DNA from: Zea mays
Lineage: Eukaryota; Streptophyta; Magnoliopsida; Poales; Poaceae
Direction: 5' to 3'
Length of the DNA: 64,000 nt
Assembly: GCF_902167145.1 (NCBI RefSeq)
Contig: NC_050102.1
Location: 6,882,850-6,946,849 of the forward strand
Every line of letters begins with the position of its first letter. Position 1 is the first letter of the stretch. The notes under the pieces were generated by a model, which ran no database searches, was not told the origin of the DNA, and saw nothing but the letters and a program-made list of their open reading frames with translations. The translations under genes and the position numbers were made by a program. This document shows, one piece after another, positions 30,353 to 42,104 of the stretch.

Positions 30353-32092
30353 TGTCGGCGTTTCGAGACCGGGGGGTCCCCGAGCCGACGAGTGAGTGTG
30401 CCGTGTGCCCCAGCCCAGATGGGTCGAGCGTGTGGGCAAGCGCAAAGGGGGGAGAAGCGAGGTGGCCGGAGACGGGCGTGAGAGAGGTGGAAATCCCGCG
30501 GCCTTCGTGTTCGTCCCGCGCCTAGGTCGGGTGCGCTTGCAGTAGGGGGGTTACAAGCGTCCACGCGGGTGAGGGAAGCGAGCGGCCCTAAGAGAGCGCC
30601 TGTCCCGTCCTCGTCCCGCGCGGCCAACCTTCTCTAAGAAGGCCCTGGTCCTTCCTTTTATAGGCTTAAGGAGAGGATCCAGGTATATAATGGGGGTGTA
30701 GCAGAGTGCTACGTGTCTAGCGGAGGGAGAGCTAGCGCCCTAAGTACATGCCAATGTGGCAGCCGGAGAGATCTTGGCACCCTGCTGGCGTGATGTCGTG
30801 GCTGTCGGAGGAGCAACGGAGCCTGGCGGAGGGACAGCTGTCGGAGCGGTCGAGTCCTTGCTGACGTCCACCTGCTTCCGTAAGAGAGCTGAGAGTCGTC
30901 GTCGTCACAGAGCTTGTGGGGCGCCATCATTGCCCATCTGGCGGAGCTAGCCAGATGGGACACTGGTCTTGTTCTCCATGACCCGAGTCGGCTCGGGGTA
31001 GGATGATGATGGCGCTTCCTGTTGACGTGGCGGGCCTGTGCCCTAGGTCGGGCGACGTGGGGGCTCCTCCGAAGCCGAGGTCGAGTCTGTCTTCCGTGGC
31101 CGAGGCCGAGCCCGAGCCCCCGGGTCGGGCGAGGCGGAGATCGTTCGGCAGAGGCCCGGGCGGAGTCCGAGCCCTGGGGTCGGGCGAAGCGGAGTTCGTC
31201 GTCTTCCGGGTCTTAGCCCGAGTCCGAGCCCTGGGGTCGGGCGAAGCGGAGTTCGTCGTCTTCCGGGTCTTAGCCCGAGTCCGAGCCCTGGGGTCGGGCG
31301 GAGCAGAGTTCGCCGTCTTCCGGGTCTTAGCCCGAGTCCGAGCCCTGGGGTCGGGCGGAGCGGAGTTCGTCGTCTTCCGGGTCTTAGCCCGAGTCCGAGC
31401 CCTGGGGTCGGGCGGAGCGGAGTTCGTCGTCTTCCGGGTCTTAGCCCGAGTCCGAGCCCTAGGGTCGGGCGGAGCGGAGTTCGTCGTCTTCCGGGTCTTA
31501 GCCCGAGTCCGAGCCCTAGTGTCGGGCGAAGCGGAGTTCATCGTCTTCCGGGTCTTAGCCCGAGTCCGAGCCCTGGGGTCGGGCGGAGCGGAGCTTCCTA
31601 TGGCACCTTTGGCAAGGCCTGACTTCCTGTCAGACTCACTCTGTCGAGTGGCACTGCAGTCGGAGCGGCGCAGGCGGCGCTGTCCTTCTGTCAGACCGGT
31701 CAGTGGTGCGGCGAAGTGACGGCGGTCACTTCGGCTCTGCCGGGGGGCGCGCGTCAGGATAAAGGTGTCAGGCCACCTTTGCGTTAAATGCTCCTGCAAC
31801 TCGGTCAGTCGGTGCGGCGATTTAGTCAGGGTTGCTTCTTAGCGAAGCCAAGGCCTCGGGCGAGCCGGAGATGCGTCCGCCGTTAAAAAGGGGGGCCTCG
31901 GGCGAGACGGAAGTCCCTCGAGGTCGGCTGCCCTTGGCCGAGGCTAGGCTCGGGCGAAGCGTGATCGAGTCACTCGTATGGACTGATCCCTGACTTAATC
32001 GCACCCATCAGGCCTCTGCAGCTTTATGCTGATGGGGGTTACCAGCTGAGAATTAGGCGTCTTGAGGGTACCCCTAATTATGGTCCCCGACA
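30353..32092 (-). repeat. 5' LTR of Huck-1
   Basis: It is 1740 bp, matching 18072-19816 with roughly 1.6% differences. A TATA motif (plus CCTTTTATAGG) is at 30654-30664, about 300 bp before the LTR end in the element's direction, and is the likely promoter of the genomic RNA. Confidence 0.94.
31165..31593. repeat. 57-bp tandem repeat, seven units plus a partial, in Huck-1 5' LTR
   Basis: It has the same unit and unit count as 18889-19317. Single-base differences between matching units (for example in units three, six and seven) arose after insertion. The count itself has not changed since the LTRs were copied. Confidence 0.93.
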
Positions 32093-32097
32093 CTCTT
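32093..32097. repeat. Target-site duplication CTCTT of Huck-1, right copy
   Basis: It directly follows the CA end of the 5' LTR and matches 18065-18069. Element A leader sequence resumes after it. Confidence 0.75.
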
Positions 32098-32685
32098 ATT
32101 ACTCTTACCTTTTCTCTGCTAAAGACAAAAGTGGATTTCACACTTTGAAATCCCATACCTAAAGTGACTATTAGGAATAGGAGACCTACTATTAGGAACA
32201 AAAACAAAACTGTTTTTGTAGGTATCTATATGCTTGGATGCTTGTTCTTATGATAACTGTTTGATTTGGTTCTTTGATTGAGTGTGATGAGTTGTGGAGT
32301 AATGTCCACAATTGCATCTGCATATGCATATAGGCAAAAAAATGTTTATAAAATAACCAGACAACCTAGATTATTTCCCATTAAAATATATCTAGTGACA
32401 TGTATTTATCTTATCTTAACATATTCTATCTTATCTTTGGAGATTCATCTCATAAGCATAGTTATCCCAACATAGATGCAGAATGACAGATCAAAGCTCT
32501 GCCTAAAATCCTTCAGTTTATGACCAGCTATTAGGCTATCTATTCTGCCTACTAAATTATTCCCCTTGCAAAACTATCTTACCATATGTCTCTAACCCAG
32601 ATGGTTATATACCAGGAGGGGAGGAGGTGTTGATCTACCCACACGAATTCATCGAAGAAGGGATGTAGCTAATCCGGAACCAACA
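32098..32685 (+). other. Element A leader, non-coding
   Basis: No gene is seen. The stretch is AT-rich and aligns with the leader of element B (AAGACAAAAGTGGATTTCACAC at 32120 and near 38684), confirming that A and B are one family. It runs up to the gag start. Confidence 0.75.
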
Positions 32686-33866
32686 ATGAATCCTCCTCTG
32701 AATCCCCCGCTTTTTGATGACGTGACTGCTGCTCAAATGCGATTACTACAACAAATGGCCAACACGATGACAGAAATGCAAGCACAAATCTGTCAAGAAC
32801 AACAGGAAATGAGGCAAGAACGCCAAGAAATGTGTCAGGAATGGCAGGAACAACAACAATTACCACCACCACCAGCAGCAGCTCCGCCTAGGGATAAGCA
32901 CCGGGAGTTTATGAGCCATAAGCCACCAACATTCTCTAACTCCTCGGACCCACTACAAGCTGATGACTGGTTAAAATCCATGGACAAGATGCTCAACATA
33001 GCCCAATGCTCCGATAGAGAGAAATTACTCTATGCATTGGGTCGCCTTACTGGCCCCGCTACAGATTGGTGGGACACATATTGCGCTGCTCACGCTGCTG
33101 CCAATACCATCACCTGGGCAGAATTCTCCACTCACTTCATGAATTACCATATTACTATTGGTCTTATGAAGATTAAGAAGAAAGAGTTTTTATCCCTCAA
33201 ACAAGGAGGTATGTCAGTAAGTGAATACAGAGACAAATTCATTCAGCTATCCTGATATGCTCCCAGTGAAGTTGATGATGATGAGAAAAAGCAAAAGCTA
33301 TTTCTGGAAGGTTTGATTGGGCCACTACAATACCAGCTGATATCACACACATTCCCGTCCTTCTAGAGACTAATGGACAAAGCTATTGCTTTGGAAAACA
33401 AGAGGGTTGAGCTTGGAGAGAAGAGGAGGGTTACTAACCAGGAACATGCTAGAAGTAGTACTCGTCCCCGTTATGCTACACCCAAGGCACACCAGCTCGT
33501 GGTAGTTCTGGTCAACAAACTCAACAGACCCAATCTGCTCCTCCTCAAGTAGGCACTCCAGTTAGACCAGTTGCTCCTAATACATCCATAAACAGGTCAT
33601 GCTTCAAATATGGACAGCCCGGTCATTACACCAACTACTGTCCCAACAGAGCCGCTTACACCACTCTAGCTCCGATGAAGCAAGGTCAGGCCTCGAGAGG
33701 CAAGAGTCAGCCCTTATCTGTCAATCGGGGGCAAGTCAACCATGTGGAAGCAGAAGCTGAACCTGGTGAACCCAAAAACCCGAAGAGGTGCCAGTTGAAT
33801 GTGAAGAAGCCAATGAAGAAGGCAACGAGCAACAATATTAGAGTATATATATACATATATTTTTAG
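32686..33866 (+). pseudogene. gag: Gypsy Gag of element A, broken
   Basis: It starts MNPPLNPPLFDD, followed by a Q/E-rich coiled-coil segment and the gypsy Gag core (FSNSSDPLQADDWLKSMDKM, LTGPATDWWDTY, SVSEYRDKFIQLS). A TGA stops it at 33253-33255, a TAG lies near 33364, and the frame shifts near 33490. The zinc knuckle near 33600 reads CFKYGQPGHYTNYC, so the second Cys is replaced by Tyr. The last piece (33675-33866) ends 200 bp before the PPT, and no protease, RT or integrase follows. The Gag type fits chromoviruses. Either pol was deleted before insertion or the family is gag-only. Confidence 0.82.
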
Positions 33867-34082
33867 GAAGTAGTATTTGTAAGATCTAAATAATACCTAG
33901 GTAGTATCTAGTACTTTATTATTTTAAAGATAGTAATAAGGTCTATTTGACCCTATGTTTTAAATAACAAGTTATGCATCATGCTGAGATTCTTGTTTGT
34001 GCATATGTTTTGAGACAACACTGGGATACATCATTTTTCTTACCAATCTCGAGGACGAGATTTCTTTTGAGGGGGTAGGATT
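33867..34082 (+). promoter_or_regulatory. 3' non-coding region and polypurine tract of element A
   Basis: No gene is seen. CTCGAGGACGAGATTTCTTTT leads to GAGGGGGTAGGATT (34069-34082) directly before the LTR. Element B has the same arrangement at 48440-48476, and element D has it on the other strand. Confidence 0.85.
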
Positions 34083-34549
34083 TGTAAAACCCAAAAAAAA
34101 TGTATCAGAAATAATAATAATAATGATATAAATAAATATATATTTATGTTAGTGTTTTGGGAATTTTTGAAACTTTGGAGATTAATTAGTTCCTTTCCTT
34201 TTTGCATATTCAATTAATGGAATCAAATGGGTCAAGTGACCAATAAATAAATAAAGTGTGCATCTCATGCTGATATTTATGAGGGATGCATTTAATCTAA
34301 AATAAAAACCCTGGTTTGAATTTGAATCCAAGTTACGAATTTAAACTCTTTTGAATCCTTGAAATTTGGATTTGAAAGGGAAAATAGAAGAAAAGAAAAA
34401 GGTAATGGGAGCTAGGCGGGCTTGAATCTACAAGTTCGGCCCATTGCGCCTTTCTCTCCGTGCGGTCCATCTTCCTTATGCGCTCGCGCCTGCTGACGGA
34501 TGGGCCCCACTGATATGTGTGACACGGCGTGCCTACGTGGAAGAACAGA
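34083..34549 (+). repeat. 3' LTR of element A, first 467 bp
   Basis: It opens TGTAAAACCC after the PPT. It differs in sequence from LTR B but keeps the same layout, for example a GGCCCATT...GGTCCA segment near 34440 also seen near 35230. It is cut at 34549, where a second LTR start appears. Confidence 0.75.
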
Positions 34550-37500
34550 TGTATGACCCAAAATGTGTATAAGAAAAAAAATTAATAATTATAATAAAAT
34601 AAATATATAAAGAAAGGAAATAGTAAATACAGATATCTCAAAGTATACCTGAGTGTTGAAATTTGAGGAATGAATTTTGGAATCCAAGAATTATTCTAGA
34701 AAAAAAGTAATAGATTAGATTTCTATTCAACTAAATGATTATGCATATCAAATAGATGATGTACTATAAGCATTTATTTACATCAATACTTAATTCTAAA
34801 GTAACTTTTACTTCTTATCCCACCTTCAGAATATCATTTTCCTAAGGAGGAAGAAAACAATATGAGTGTTTTGCATATTTCAAACATTCATCAAACAAAT
34901 AAATCAATTAAAATAAATATATATCTATTGCTCCATAATTGATTGTGAGTACGTATTAAGTTTGAATTCTTAAAATATATCCTAAATTAGAATTTGGAAT
35001 TGAAAATAGGGAAGGAAGAGAGAAAAGACCATATAATACAAAATAAATTTGTAAACAAAATGAATTTATTCCAAACAATATGTTCAAACCAAACATTCAA
35101 AATTCGAGTGAAAATTTACCATAAGTTTGAACTTGAATTGAAATGGGAATTTGAAAATAAATAAGAAAAAGAAAAGAAAACTAAAAATAAAAAGGAAAAT
35201 AAAAAAAGAATAAGGGGGAACCAGCATTTGGGCCCATTTTCCCTGAGCGCGGTCCACTTCTTCCCTGGCGTCACCCGCGCTGTGCTGGGGCTCGGACTCA
35301 CTACCAGGCGGGGCCCGCACGGTCAGTCACTCTGGCGCACGTTAAACCCAGGGCCTGGCGTGCCGACATGTAGGAACGTATTGTCATGACGTCTTCAACC
35401 TCCCAGCACCGTAGCTGCCATGCGGATCTCGCGGGTGTGGCGCCCTCCTCTTCTTCGGGGCGTTCGTGGGGGATATCATCGACGAGACCTCCTTCCGCAT
35501 GCTGGCGTCCAGTCTCGCGCGGAAGCTTTCCCACCGGATAAAGCTATCTCCTCTCCGCATCCCACGCTCGGCTAACAAACTCCGACCGCCGCGCAACGGC
35601 CCATGGACCCGGGACTGCCCGCCTGTTTCCCCTCGAGCTCCTCGGGTATAAGTACCGTCACCTCACGCCCTTGCCCTGCTCTGCTCTCCCTTGGACTCTC
35701 ATCCATCTCGCCCATACACCACGAAATTGCGTGAGGGGGGATGGAATTCTTGCGGCGGCAACTGGCGGACTGCACGCGATTCTCTGCCATCGTCAGGAAT
35801 TGGAGCGCCAAACCGAGCTGGGTGATCGCCGTCTCTTGCTGTAGGTGTTGAACGACTCCTCGGGCAAGGCGGTCAACCAGGGTCGTGGTAATTCATCGCC
35901 GATGTCCGAATTGCCGTCGTGGATCCGCATGGCGTGTGGGCGGCATCCGTTGCGCCTAGAACTCCATTAAGGTACCCTCTACCTTGACTGCCTCCATGTC
36001 CGCAAGCGCTAGAACCAAGCTAAACCCGGGGTTAGGTCGTGTCGGGTGTCTAACTGCTTGTCGGAGTTCATCGTCGCCGCAGACGGCGCCGCCTTGGTCC
36101 ACCGCGTCCGGGCGCTGGTTCGGGAAGACGGCCGCTCGACCGTCAGATGGCCACGACACGGTGGAGATTAGGTCGTGCTCACCCAATTAGATTCCAGACC
36201 TTGATCTACGGATGGACGGCTCCGATTGATCAAAGTTACCCCTTCGTGTATTCTCTTCTGGGCCGTCAAGATCAGATCCTATGGTGCGGGCTTCCTTGGG
36301 CTGGAAAATTAAATCGTGGCCGCGGACTCCGGATCTGACGGTCAGGGGAGAGCGCGGGAGAGCAGCTCCCTTCGATCTAATCTACTGCGTTGATGTCTAA
36401 TCGGACGGCCACGATCGGCCCATATCCCTTCGTCCGGTGGCTTTGCGCAACAGTCCCTGGGTTTTCTCTGATTTAACCCACAGTACAACTTGTGGTTAGG
36501 CTAAGTCTTAGGATTTTTTACGTAGTCGCCCCTGGCTTTCCCAGAAATTGGTGCACAGTCCTGAGGTCATGGAAAATCGTATAATTAATTATAAAAATTG
36601 ATTTTTGTGCAAAAATAAATTCATAAACTTGATTAATTCATAGAAAATTCATATGAACTCCAACTTAGTCTATTTCAATTCCTATAATTTTGTAATAATG
36701 TTGTTTATCATCTATTGCCTATGTTTTGACATGAAAACAATAATAAAATTGATCTCCTAATTAATTTCATATCAAATTCATAAAAACTTTGGAAATTCAT
36801 AACTTCCCCATTTAAACTCCGAATTGACCTGTTCCAGTTGTGTTAGCTCCGTATAAATATGTACTACACAGTAAGAACATTTATTATACCTTGGCGCATA
36901 CTTTTATATTTACTATTCCTATGTCTACCAGATTAGCTCTTCTAAACCAAATCTAGCTTGTCCATAATTATAATTTGATTAGAATATGGTCTTTAGTCAA
37001 GTTATAATTAAAACTAGTGTTGAGTTAATTATCTATAGAATATGTTCTCATATGGTGTATTCTAACCAAATTTATAATATAGTTAATATTTTAAACCACA
37101 TAGATCTTTTATAAATCATAAACTCCTTGATCGTAACTCCAATCTTAGTAGTTCTCGATCCCGCGATCTCGTAGCTTCCTGTAGATCATTATGATTCAGT
37201 TTGTTCTTATGTTTGGTGTGATGTTAATTTTGTCTATATCATGTCTGTTTGTATTGCTACGACTAGCAGTGAGGCCACGAGGATTTGAAGAATCATCCTG
37301 GTAACTGGAATCTCAAGTGCCAGGCAAGTTGTGCCCTTGATCACTTTTATTCACCCAATAATGTTCTTTAATATCATTTATTCATGCATAGGTTTAATTT
37401 TGATGGGACCCAATAGGTCACCCTAGTTTGTTTATCCTTTTTACCTTGTTTACCCCTGAATCATTTGGGTAGATATGCTATTGCTTTATATGGTTTTGGG

Positions 37501-38444
37501 ATAATATTTCATTATATCCATGTTCCAATTATTCTGTTATGTTATTTATGTTCATGATAAGATCATTATGTTAATTGGAACATGGAGCGACCACCCGGGA
37601 AAACAGTGCTACCACAAGGGTTTAATGGGACACCCTTTGCTGATTAACTAGGAAAGCTAGTGGAAGACTACCTTACCCGAAAGGGGCAAGGGCAGTAGGG
37701 GAGTGGTCAGTGTAGGGAGGTCCTTGGGTTGATTTTGCTGCGATGGCGGTCAGGCGAGGGATTCCTGCACTGGAGCTTCCTATAACTGTAGCGGGTTTTC
37801 TGAAGCTAGTGGGACTTTGTAAAGGCCTCGTACAGTGTAAAACTGGTATATTAGCCGTGCTCACGGTCATGAGCAGCTCGGACCCTCACATGATTAATCT
37901 ATGGAATTAAAACTCAATTTGTCATTTGCATCGCATTGGGAATTATTTTATTATTACTTTTATTTATTATTACTAAGGTTTGGTATTTACTTACACTTAG
38001 TAACTGATAATAAAATTTTCACCAACTTATAAAAGCAATGCTCAGCTTCAGCCTTTACTTTATTGATCAACCTTACACTACACTTGAACTCCCACCTTTG
38101 GTGAGTTCAAGCACATTATTCCCCATAACTTGTTGAGCTATGAACATATGTAAGCTCACTCTTGTTGTCTCACCCCCCCACAGGAGAAGAACAGGTGGTT
38201 CAAGAGGAGCCACGAGGAGTTCGATTCGATCTAGGTGGTGTCTCCTAGTCGACTTCCTGGCGCCAAGGATGGATTTTAGATCCTGTTATATTTATCTTTT
38301 ATTTTTGTAAGACTTTTGCTATGTAATAAGTACTCTGATTATATTGTGACATTTATCTCTATACACTCTGTTATTATATATGTTGTCTTCTTTGGCGCAT
38401 GTATGAGATGCACCCGGCTTTGTCCCTTAAAACCGGGTGTGACA
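34550..38444 (+). repeat. 5' LTR of element B
   Basis: It is 3895 bp, starting TGTATGACCC and ending CCGGGTGTGACA. No gene is seen. It is AT-rich at both ends with a GC-rich middle (about 35210-36450). GGGTATAAGTACC (35644-35656) in that part is a possible TATA region. From 37578 it holds the cassette CCACCCGGGAAAACAGTGCT to GCTCACGGTCATGAGC shared with LTRs A and D. Confidence 0.85.
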
Positions 38445-38448
38445 GAAG

Positions 38449-38460
38449 TGGTATCAGAGG
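38449..38460 (+). promoter_or_regulatory. Primer binding site of element B
   Basis: TGGTATCAGAGG lies four bases after the LTR end, as in element A. Only the last base departs from the tRNA-iMet complement. Confidence 0.88.
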
Positions 38461-39004
38461 AATGTTGACTATAGGACGAAACCTAGATAGAAATGGACAA
38501 ACCCTTACCTACAAACCTTACTCTGATTCTTTCTATACGTATCTTGGTCCTGTCTCACCTTCTACTGTTCTACTCTGATTAACCTTACCTTTACTACTCT
38601 GATTCTTTTCTAAACTTTTCTTAATCTTTTCTCATCTATTTCCGCTTTACTTTGATTATTCTTACCTTTTCTCTTCTAAAGACAAAAGTGGATTTCACAC
38701 TTTGAAATCCTATGCCTAAAGTGATTTTAGGAATAGGAGACCTACTCTTAGGAACAAAAATAAAACTATTTTTATAGGTATTTATACGCTTGAGAGTTTG
38801 TTCTTATGATACCTATCTAATTTGGATCTTTGATTGAGTGTGATAAATTGTGGAGTAATGTCCACAATTATATCTGCATATACATATAGACATAAATAGA
38901 ATTCATAAGATAACTAAACAACCTAGATTATCCTTCATTAAAGTGTGTCTATTTTAGATAGAATCCTTTAAGTTGAAAAAATATATCTATTCCTAATAGA
39001 TCAA
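38461..39004 (+). other. Element B leader, non-coding
   Basis: No gene is seen. It is AT-rich and aligns with the leader of A on both sides of the Huck-1 insertion. It ends in ATCAA (39000-39004), the left target duplication of the next element. Confidence 0.75.
39000..39004. repeat. Target-site duplication ATCAA, left copy
   Basis: It matches 46443-46447 exactly and flanks the TG of the LTR at 39005. Confidence 0.93.
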
Positions 39005-40057
39005 TGTCGGAGAGGAAATCTCTGGCCGGGTGGCGGAGTGCACCCGCCCTAAATCCTAAGATGAGGAGGGGCCTAAGCGTTTTGCCTGTTATGCGAGATG
39101 GGGGGTTGAACACAAGAACACGCGAGGGTTTAGAGTGGTTCGGGCCACCGGAGCGTAACACCCTACTCCACTGTGTGTTGGATTGCTGTGGAAGCTTGAG
39201 AGTCTGAGTGAACTTGTGTTGTAACGTCGCATACCTCCCCTTTTATAGCTGAAGGGGGCATGCACAAAGGTACTAAGCCCCGACATGTGGGCCCAGGGAC
39301 AAAATGTATATAGCACTTGGAGCTACTAATGTTCGCTGCTGGGGCAATCTTCTCGTGCCCTGACACCCGAGATCTGCGTATCCTCGGCGTGCCGGGGAAG
39401 CTTCTTGTATAAGGGACAATATTCATAGTGCGCCGCATAGCACAGGTGCACTGTTTGGTAACAGACCTGACGGGCCTGCCGCCTGCAAGGTTATCCTGAC
39501 GCCGTCTGCCAGCGGAGTGGACAGGACGCATTAAATGCTGAGAGGGCACATCGTCTGTCAGCGTGGTGGCAGGCGGTGCGTCCTCTCCGTAATAAATGCA
39601 GAGACTGCGCGACTTTAGGGGCCTCACGTCAGGCTCCGCCCGTTGGCTTATGTCATGGGCCATAAGCCACGCGGCAGCAGCGGGTCTCCGCCTGAGCGGG
39701 GAGCGTAAGGCAAAGCCTGGACACGTGCCAGCGCCGAACCCTTACTCATGCCGGGGTTCCCCTCGTCCCGGGTCCTTGCTGCGGTCTGGACCTTACTTGG
39801 AGGAACCTGGGGCTCATCGGAGGGACCCGGCATACCTTCTTGGGAGTCCCGGACTGTAATCAAAGGTTCGGGTTGTGCGTACAGGGGTCCGGTGTTCCTC
39901 CGCGGAGGTCCGGACCCGATAATGCACCCTGGGGTGTATTATCTTTCCTTGCCACGTGGTACCCCTGAACCTACCCATGTGGTGGGGTCGGGGTGCCGTT
40001 CTCCGCGCGGCGTCTTTATACTGTAGTAGGGGGTACCCCTAATTCGGGGTACCGACA
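39005..40057 (-). repeat. 3' LTR of the Tat-like derivative
   Basis: It is 1053 bp; on minus it opens TGTCGGTACCCCGAATTAGG. A TATA motif (plus CCCCTTTTATAGCT, 39237-39250) is read AGCTATAAAAGGGG on the element's strand. The minus-strand purine tract GGGCCCGAGGGCCAC lies next to it at 40058-40072. Confidence 0.92.
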
Positions 40058-40781
40058 GTGGCCCTCGGGCCCGCCTCAGGGGAGGGTGCGAGCCTGCAGG
40101 TGGGGCCAGAGTCTGATTGGCGGTTGGCCTGCTGCTCCTGCGCGTCTGTCGATGCGATTACTGCTGGTCCGCCTATGGTCATGTCGTCTGCCATGCCTAT
40201 TCCCACTGTTGACTGGCCCGTGACCTTCGTACTTAATGTCACTGTTGGGTCATGCACGGGGTGCCTCGAGTCGCCGCAATGGTTCTGAAAACTTATCTTT
40301 TTAGTCTTTCGCGACGGCCCCGAGGAGGCGTGGCATTGGCGCGAGCGGCGGTGCGATTTTTCCGCACCCATTAACCGGCGCGCCGGTTACATGACATGTG
40401 GGCCTAGGCCCCCATGTTGGACCGCCGGTTGCAGCAAAGCTGAGTCGGCGCACAACCGCGAGGCGGTTGTACACTTCCCGCGCGGCGGTTCGCCTTCTTG
40501 ACCGTTGGTTTCAGCGGAGATGAAGGGGCGCATAACTGTGGGGCGGTTGCACGCTCCTTGTGCGGCAGTTCATCTTCCTGACCGCTGGTTGCTCCGAAAA
40601 TGAAGGGGCGCATAACCACGGGGCAGTTGTGCGCTCCTTGTGTGGTGGTTTGCCTTCTTCATGCTTCGGGTCAGCCAATATGACGCGTGGGGCCTGGCCC
40701 CCATGTCATAGGGCGGGATCCTCGGTGCACATCGAGGGAGACTTTGCCCGTGACGCTCCGGGGCGCGAGAGGGGAAATCTG

Positions 40782-40793
40782 CCTTTAAAAAGG
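40782..40793 (+). promoter_or_regulatory. TATA-like motif before the antisense ORF (Tat-like derivative)
   Basis: CCTTTAAAAAGG lies 35 bp before the ATG at 40817. It is the same motif and spacing as in both Huck copies, although the sequence upstream differs. Confidence 0.45.
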
Positions 40794-40816
40794 GGTCGAT
40801 CTCTCGGTCAGTAGCC

Positions 40817-41674
40817 ATGCCTCGCTCCTCTTGTATTCATCGTGTCCTTCCGCCTTTCGGGCCTCTAGATGAGGCGCGCCGGTGTTCGCTGGAGGGATCC
40901 GCGTCAGGGCCATCCCCTTCGGCGGTCTTACCGTCGGAGAGCCCGCGCTCTTCATTTTCTGCGCAGTGGGGCTGTCGATCTTGTCTTCTTCTTGCTGCTG
41001 TTGGAGGAGCACGACCTCATGGAGGTTGGCGCTCTTCAGCTATCGCTCTGCTTCAAAGATTTTCATCATGTAGCCTAGCTGCAGTCCCCCGCCAGTGGTC
41101 ATCCAGAAGGATGACCACCAGCCTCGTGGTGGGGAGAAGCGAGCCGGGCTGTGGCCTCCCTCCTGCCCTCAGCTTCAAGGATGTTCATCATCCTCGCTGG
41201 GGTGGAAGGCGAGCCGAGCCAGGGTCCTGCCTTCCGCATGGGCTGATGAACCGCTTCTTTTTCCAGCATTCGGGGGAGAAGGGCGTTCACCAGCCTTGCG
41301 GAGGAGGCAAACTTCGGCTACGCGGGGCCGGCCGGCGGCAGGCACCGTCAGCTGCCGCGTGCCTGGCTCTTGGCCTGGATGGCTTTGGTGCCGCCTCCGA
41401 CGCTGCCTCCTGCCGTTTGGCCGGGGCGTGGTTGTCCGTCTACCGCGTGGGCGACGGTCGCGTCGTGCGCAAGTTCGCCACATCCACGGCTTCCCCTGCA
41501 CCGCCGGCCGTACTGGGGAGTCATACAAGACACCGTACGCCGCGGGGGTGGCGGCCGCGCTCTTGGATGGTCTTGTCCTCACTCCCGTGGGACGACGGGA
41601 GCGAGGACCCCTTCGCGCGTGCTGAGGCAGCCGCCGTCCACCGGTGCAGAGCTGTCCGCTGTCGTCGGTGCTGA
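40817..41674 (+). CDS. Antisense ORF of the Tat-like derivative
   Basis: This 285-residue frame is the longest of the three antisense ORFs. It starts MPRSSCIHRVLPPF, aligned with the Huck-1 start. It carries the shared core (VVGRSEPGC, SFKDVHHPRWGGRRAEP) and a Huck-unlike C-terminal half. A VGGARPHGGWRSSAIALLQ segment matches VGGTQLRGSW in Huck-1. No known domain is seen. The other frame from 41095 is also open through the core, so this frame is likely but not proven. The element is otherwise degenerate, so an intact 285-residue frame is notable. Confidence 0.42.
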   Translation: MPRSSCIHRVLPPFGPLDEARRCSLEGSASGPSPSAVLPSESPRSSFSAQWGCRSCLLLAAVGGARPHGGWRSSAIALLQRFSSCSLAAVPRQWSSRRMTTSLVVGRSEPGCGLPPALSFKDVHHPRWGGRRAEPGSCLPHGLMNRFFFQHSGEKGVHQPCGGGKLRLRGAGRRQAPSAAACLALGLDGFGAASDAASCRLAGAWLSVYRVGDGRVVRKFATSTASPAPPAVLGSHTRHRTPRGWRPRSWMVLSSLPWDDGSEDPFARAEAAAVHRCRAVRCRRC

Positions 41675-42104
41675 GGTGGTCACCGCCGCTGGTGAGGCTA
41701 CCATTGCAGAGGTGGTTGCCTCCGCTGGCAAGACCATCAAAGCCACCTGCCGCCGAGTCTCCGACTCTTTGGATTTAATGGCCTCGTTGTCGCCCCCCTA
41801 TAGGAGGACGGGGGCGAGGACCTCCCCGCAATGGCCCACACCCTGAGGTGGTCGCCGCTGCTGGCAAGCCACTCGGAGCGGAGGTGGTTGTCGCTGCTGG
41901 TGCAGAGGTGGTCGCTGTCGGCGGCGAACCGTCGGTGCAGAGGTGGTCGCCGCCGCTGGTGAGGCTGCCCGGAGCCAGCTTCCAACGCGACTCCTGCTGG
42001 TGCAGCGTAGTCCATCCCTGCAGAAATGGAGCTAGGGCCCCGCTTGTAAGGGAATGTAATAACATATGTTTGCTTGAAAGCAGAATGTAATAACATATGT
42101 ACAC

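Larger units (their letters stand above)
18072..32092 (-). mobile_element. Huck-1: Huck-type Ty3/gypsy element (Tat lineage), near complete
   Basis: This is a 14.0-kb minus-strand element: 5' LTR (30353-32092), PBS (30336-30351), gag-protease (to 27044), RT (to 25892), second RNase H and integrase (to 23915), a long 3' region with an antisense ORF and repeats (19817-23914), and 3' LTR (18072-19816). I count roughly 25-30 differences between the LTRs, about 1.6%, so perhaps 0.6 million years at 1.3e-8 per site per year. Two in-frame TAG stops and an internal RT deletion make it defective, though every domain is recognisable. Huck is assigned from the TGTCGGGGACCATAATTAGG end and the dual RNase H. 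Confidence 0.92.
15818..34549 (+). mobile_element. Gypsy element A (chromovirus-like LTRs, gag only), heavily interrupted
   Basis: Visible parts are the end of its 5' LTR (15818-17933), a PBS (17938-17949), the internal region (17934-18071 and 32093-34082), a PPT (34069-34082) and the first 467 bp of its 3' LTR (34083-34549). The Ji-like element cuts the 5' LTR, Huck-1 cuts the leader, and element B cuts the 3' LTR, whose remainder must lie right of the window. Only a broken gag is present and pol is missing, so A was non-autonomous or lost pol by deletion. TGTAA/GACA ends, the tRNA-iMet PBS and the Gag type suggest a Tekay/Del-like chromovirus relative; the exact family is not identified. 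Confidence 0.78.

Noticed and set aside
32278..32475. Small frame in the element A leader
   Set aside because: It is AT-rich, unconserved in the element B leader and without motifs.
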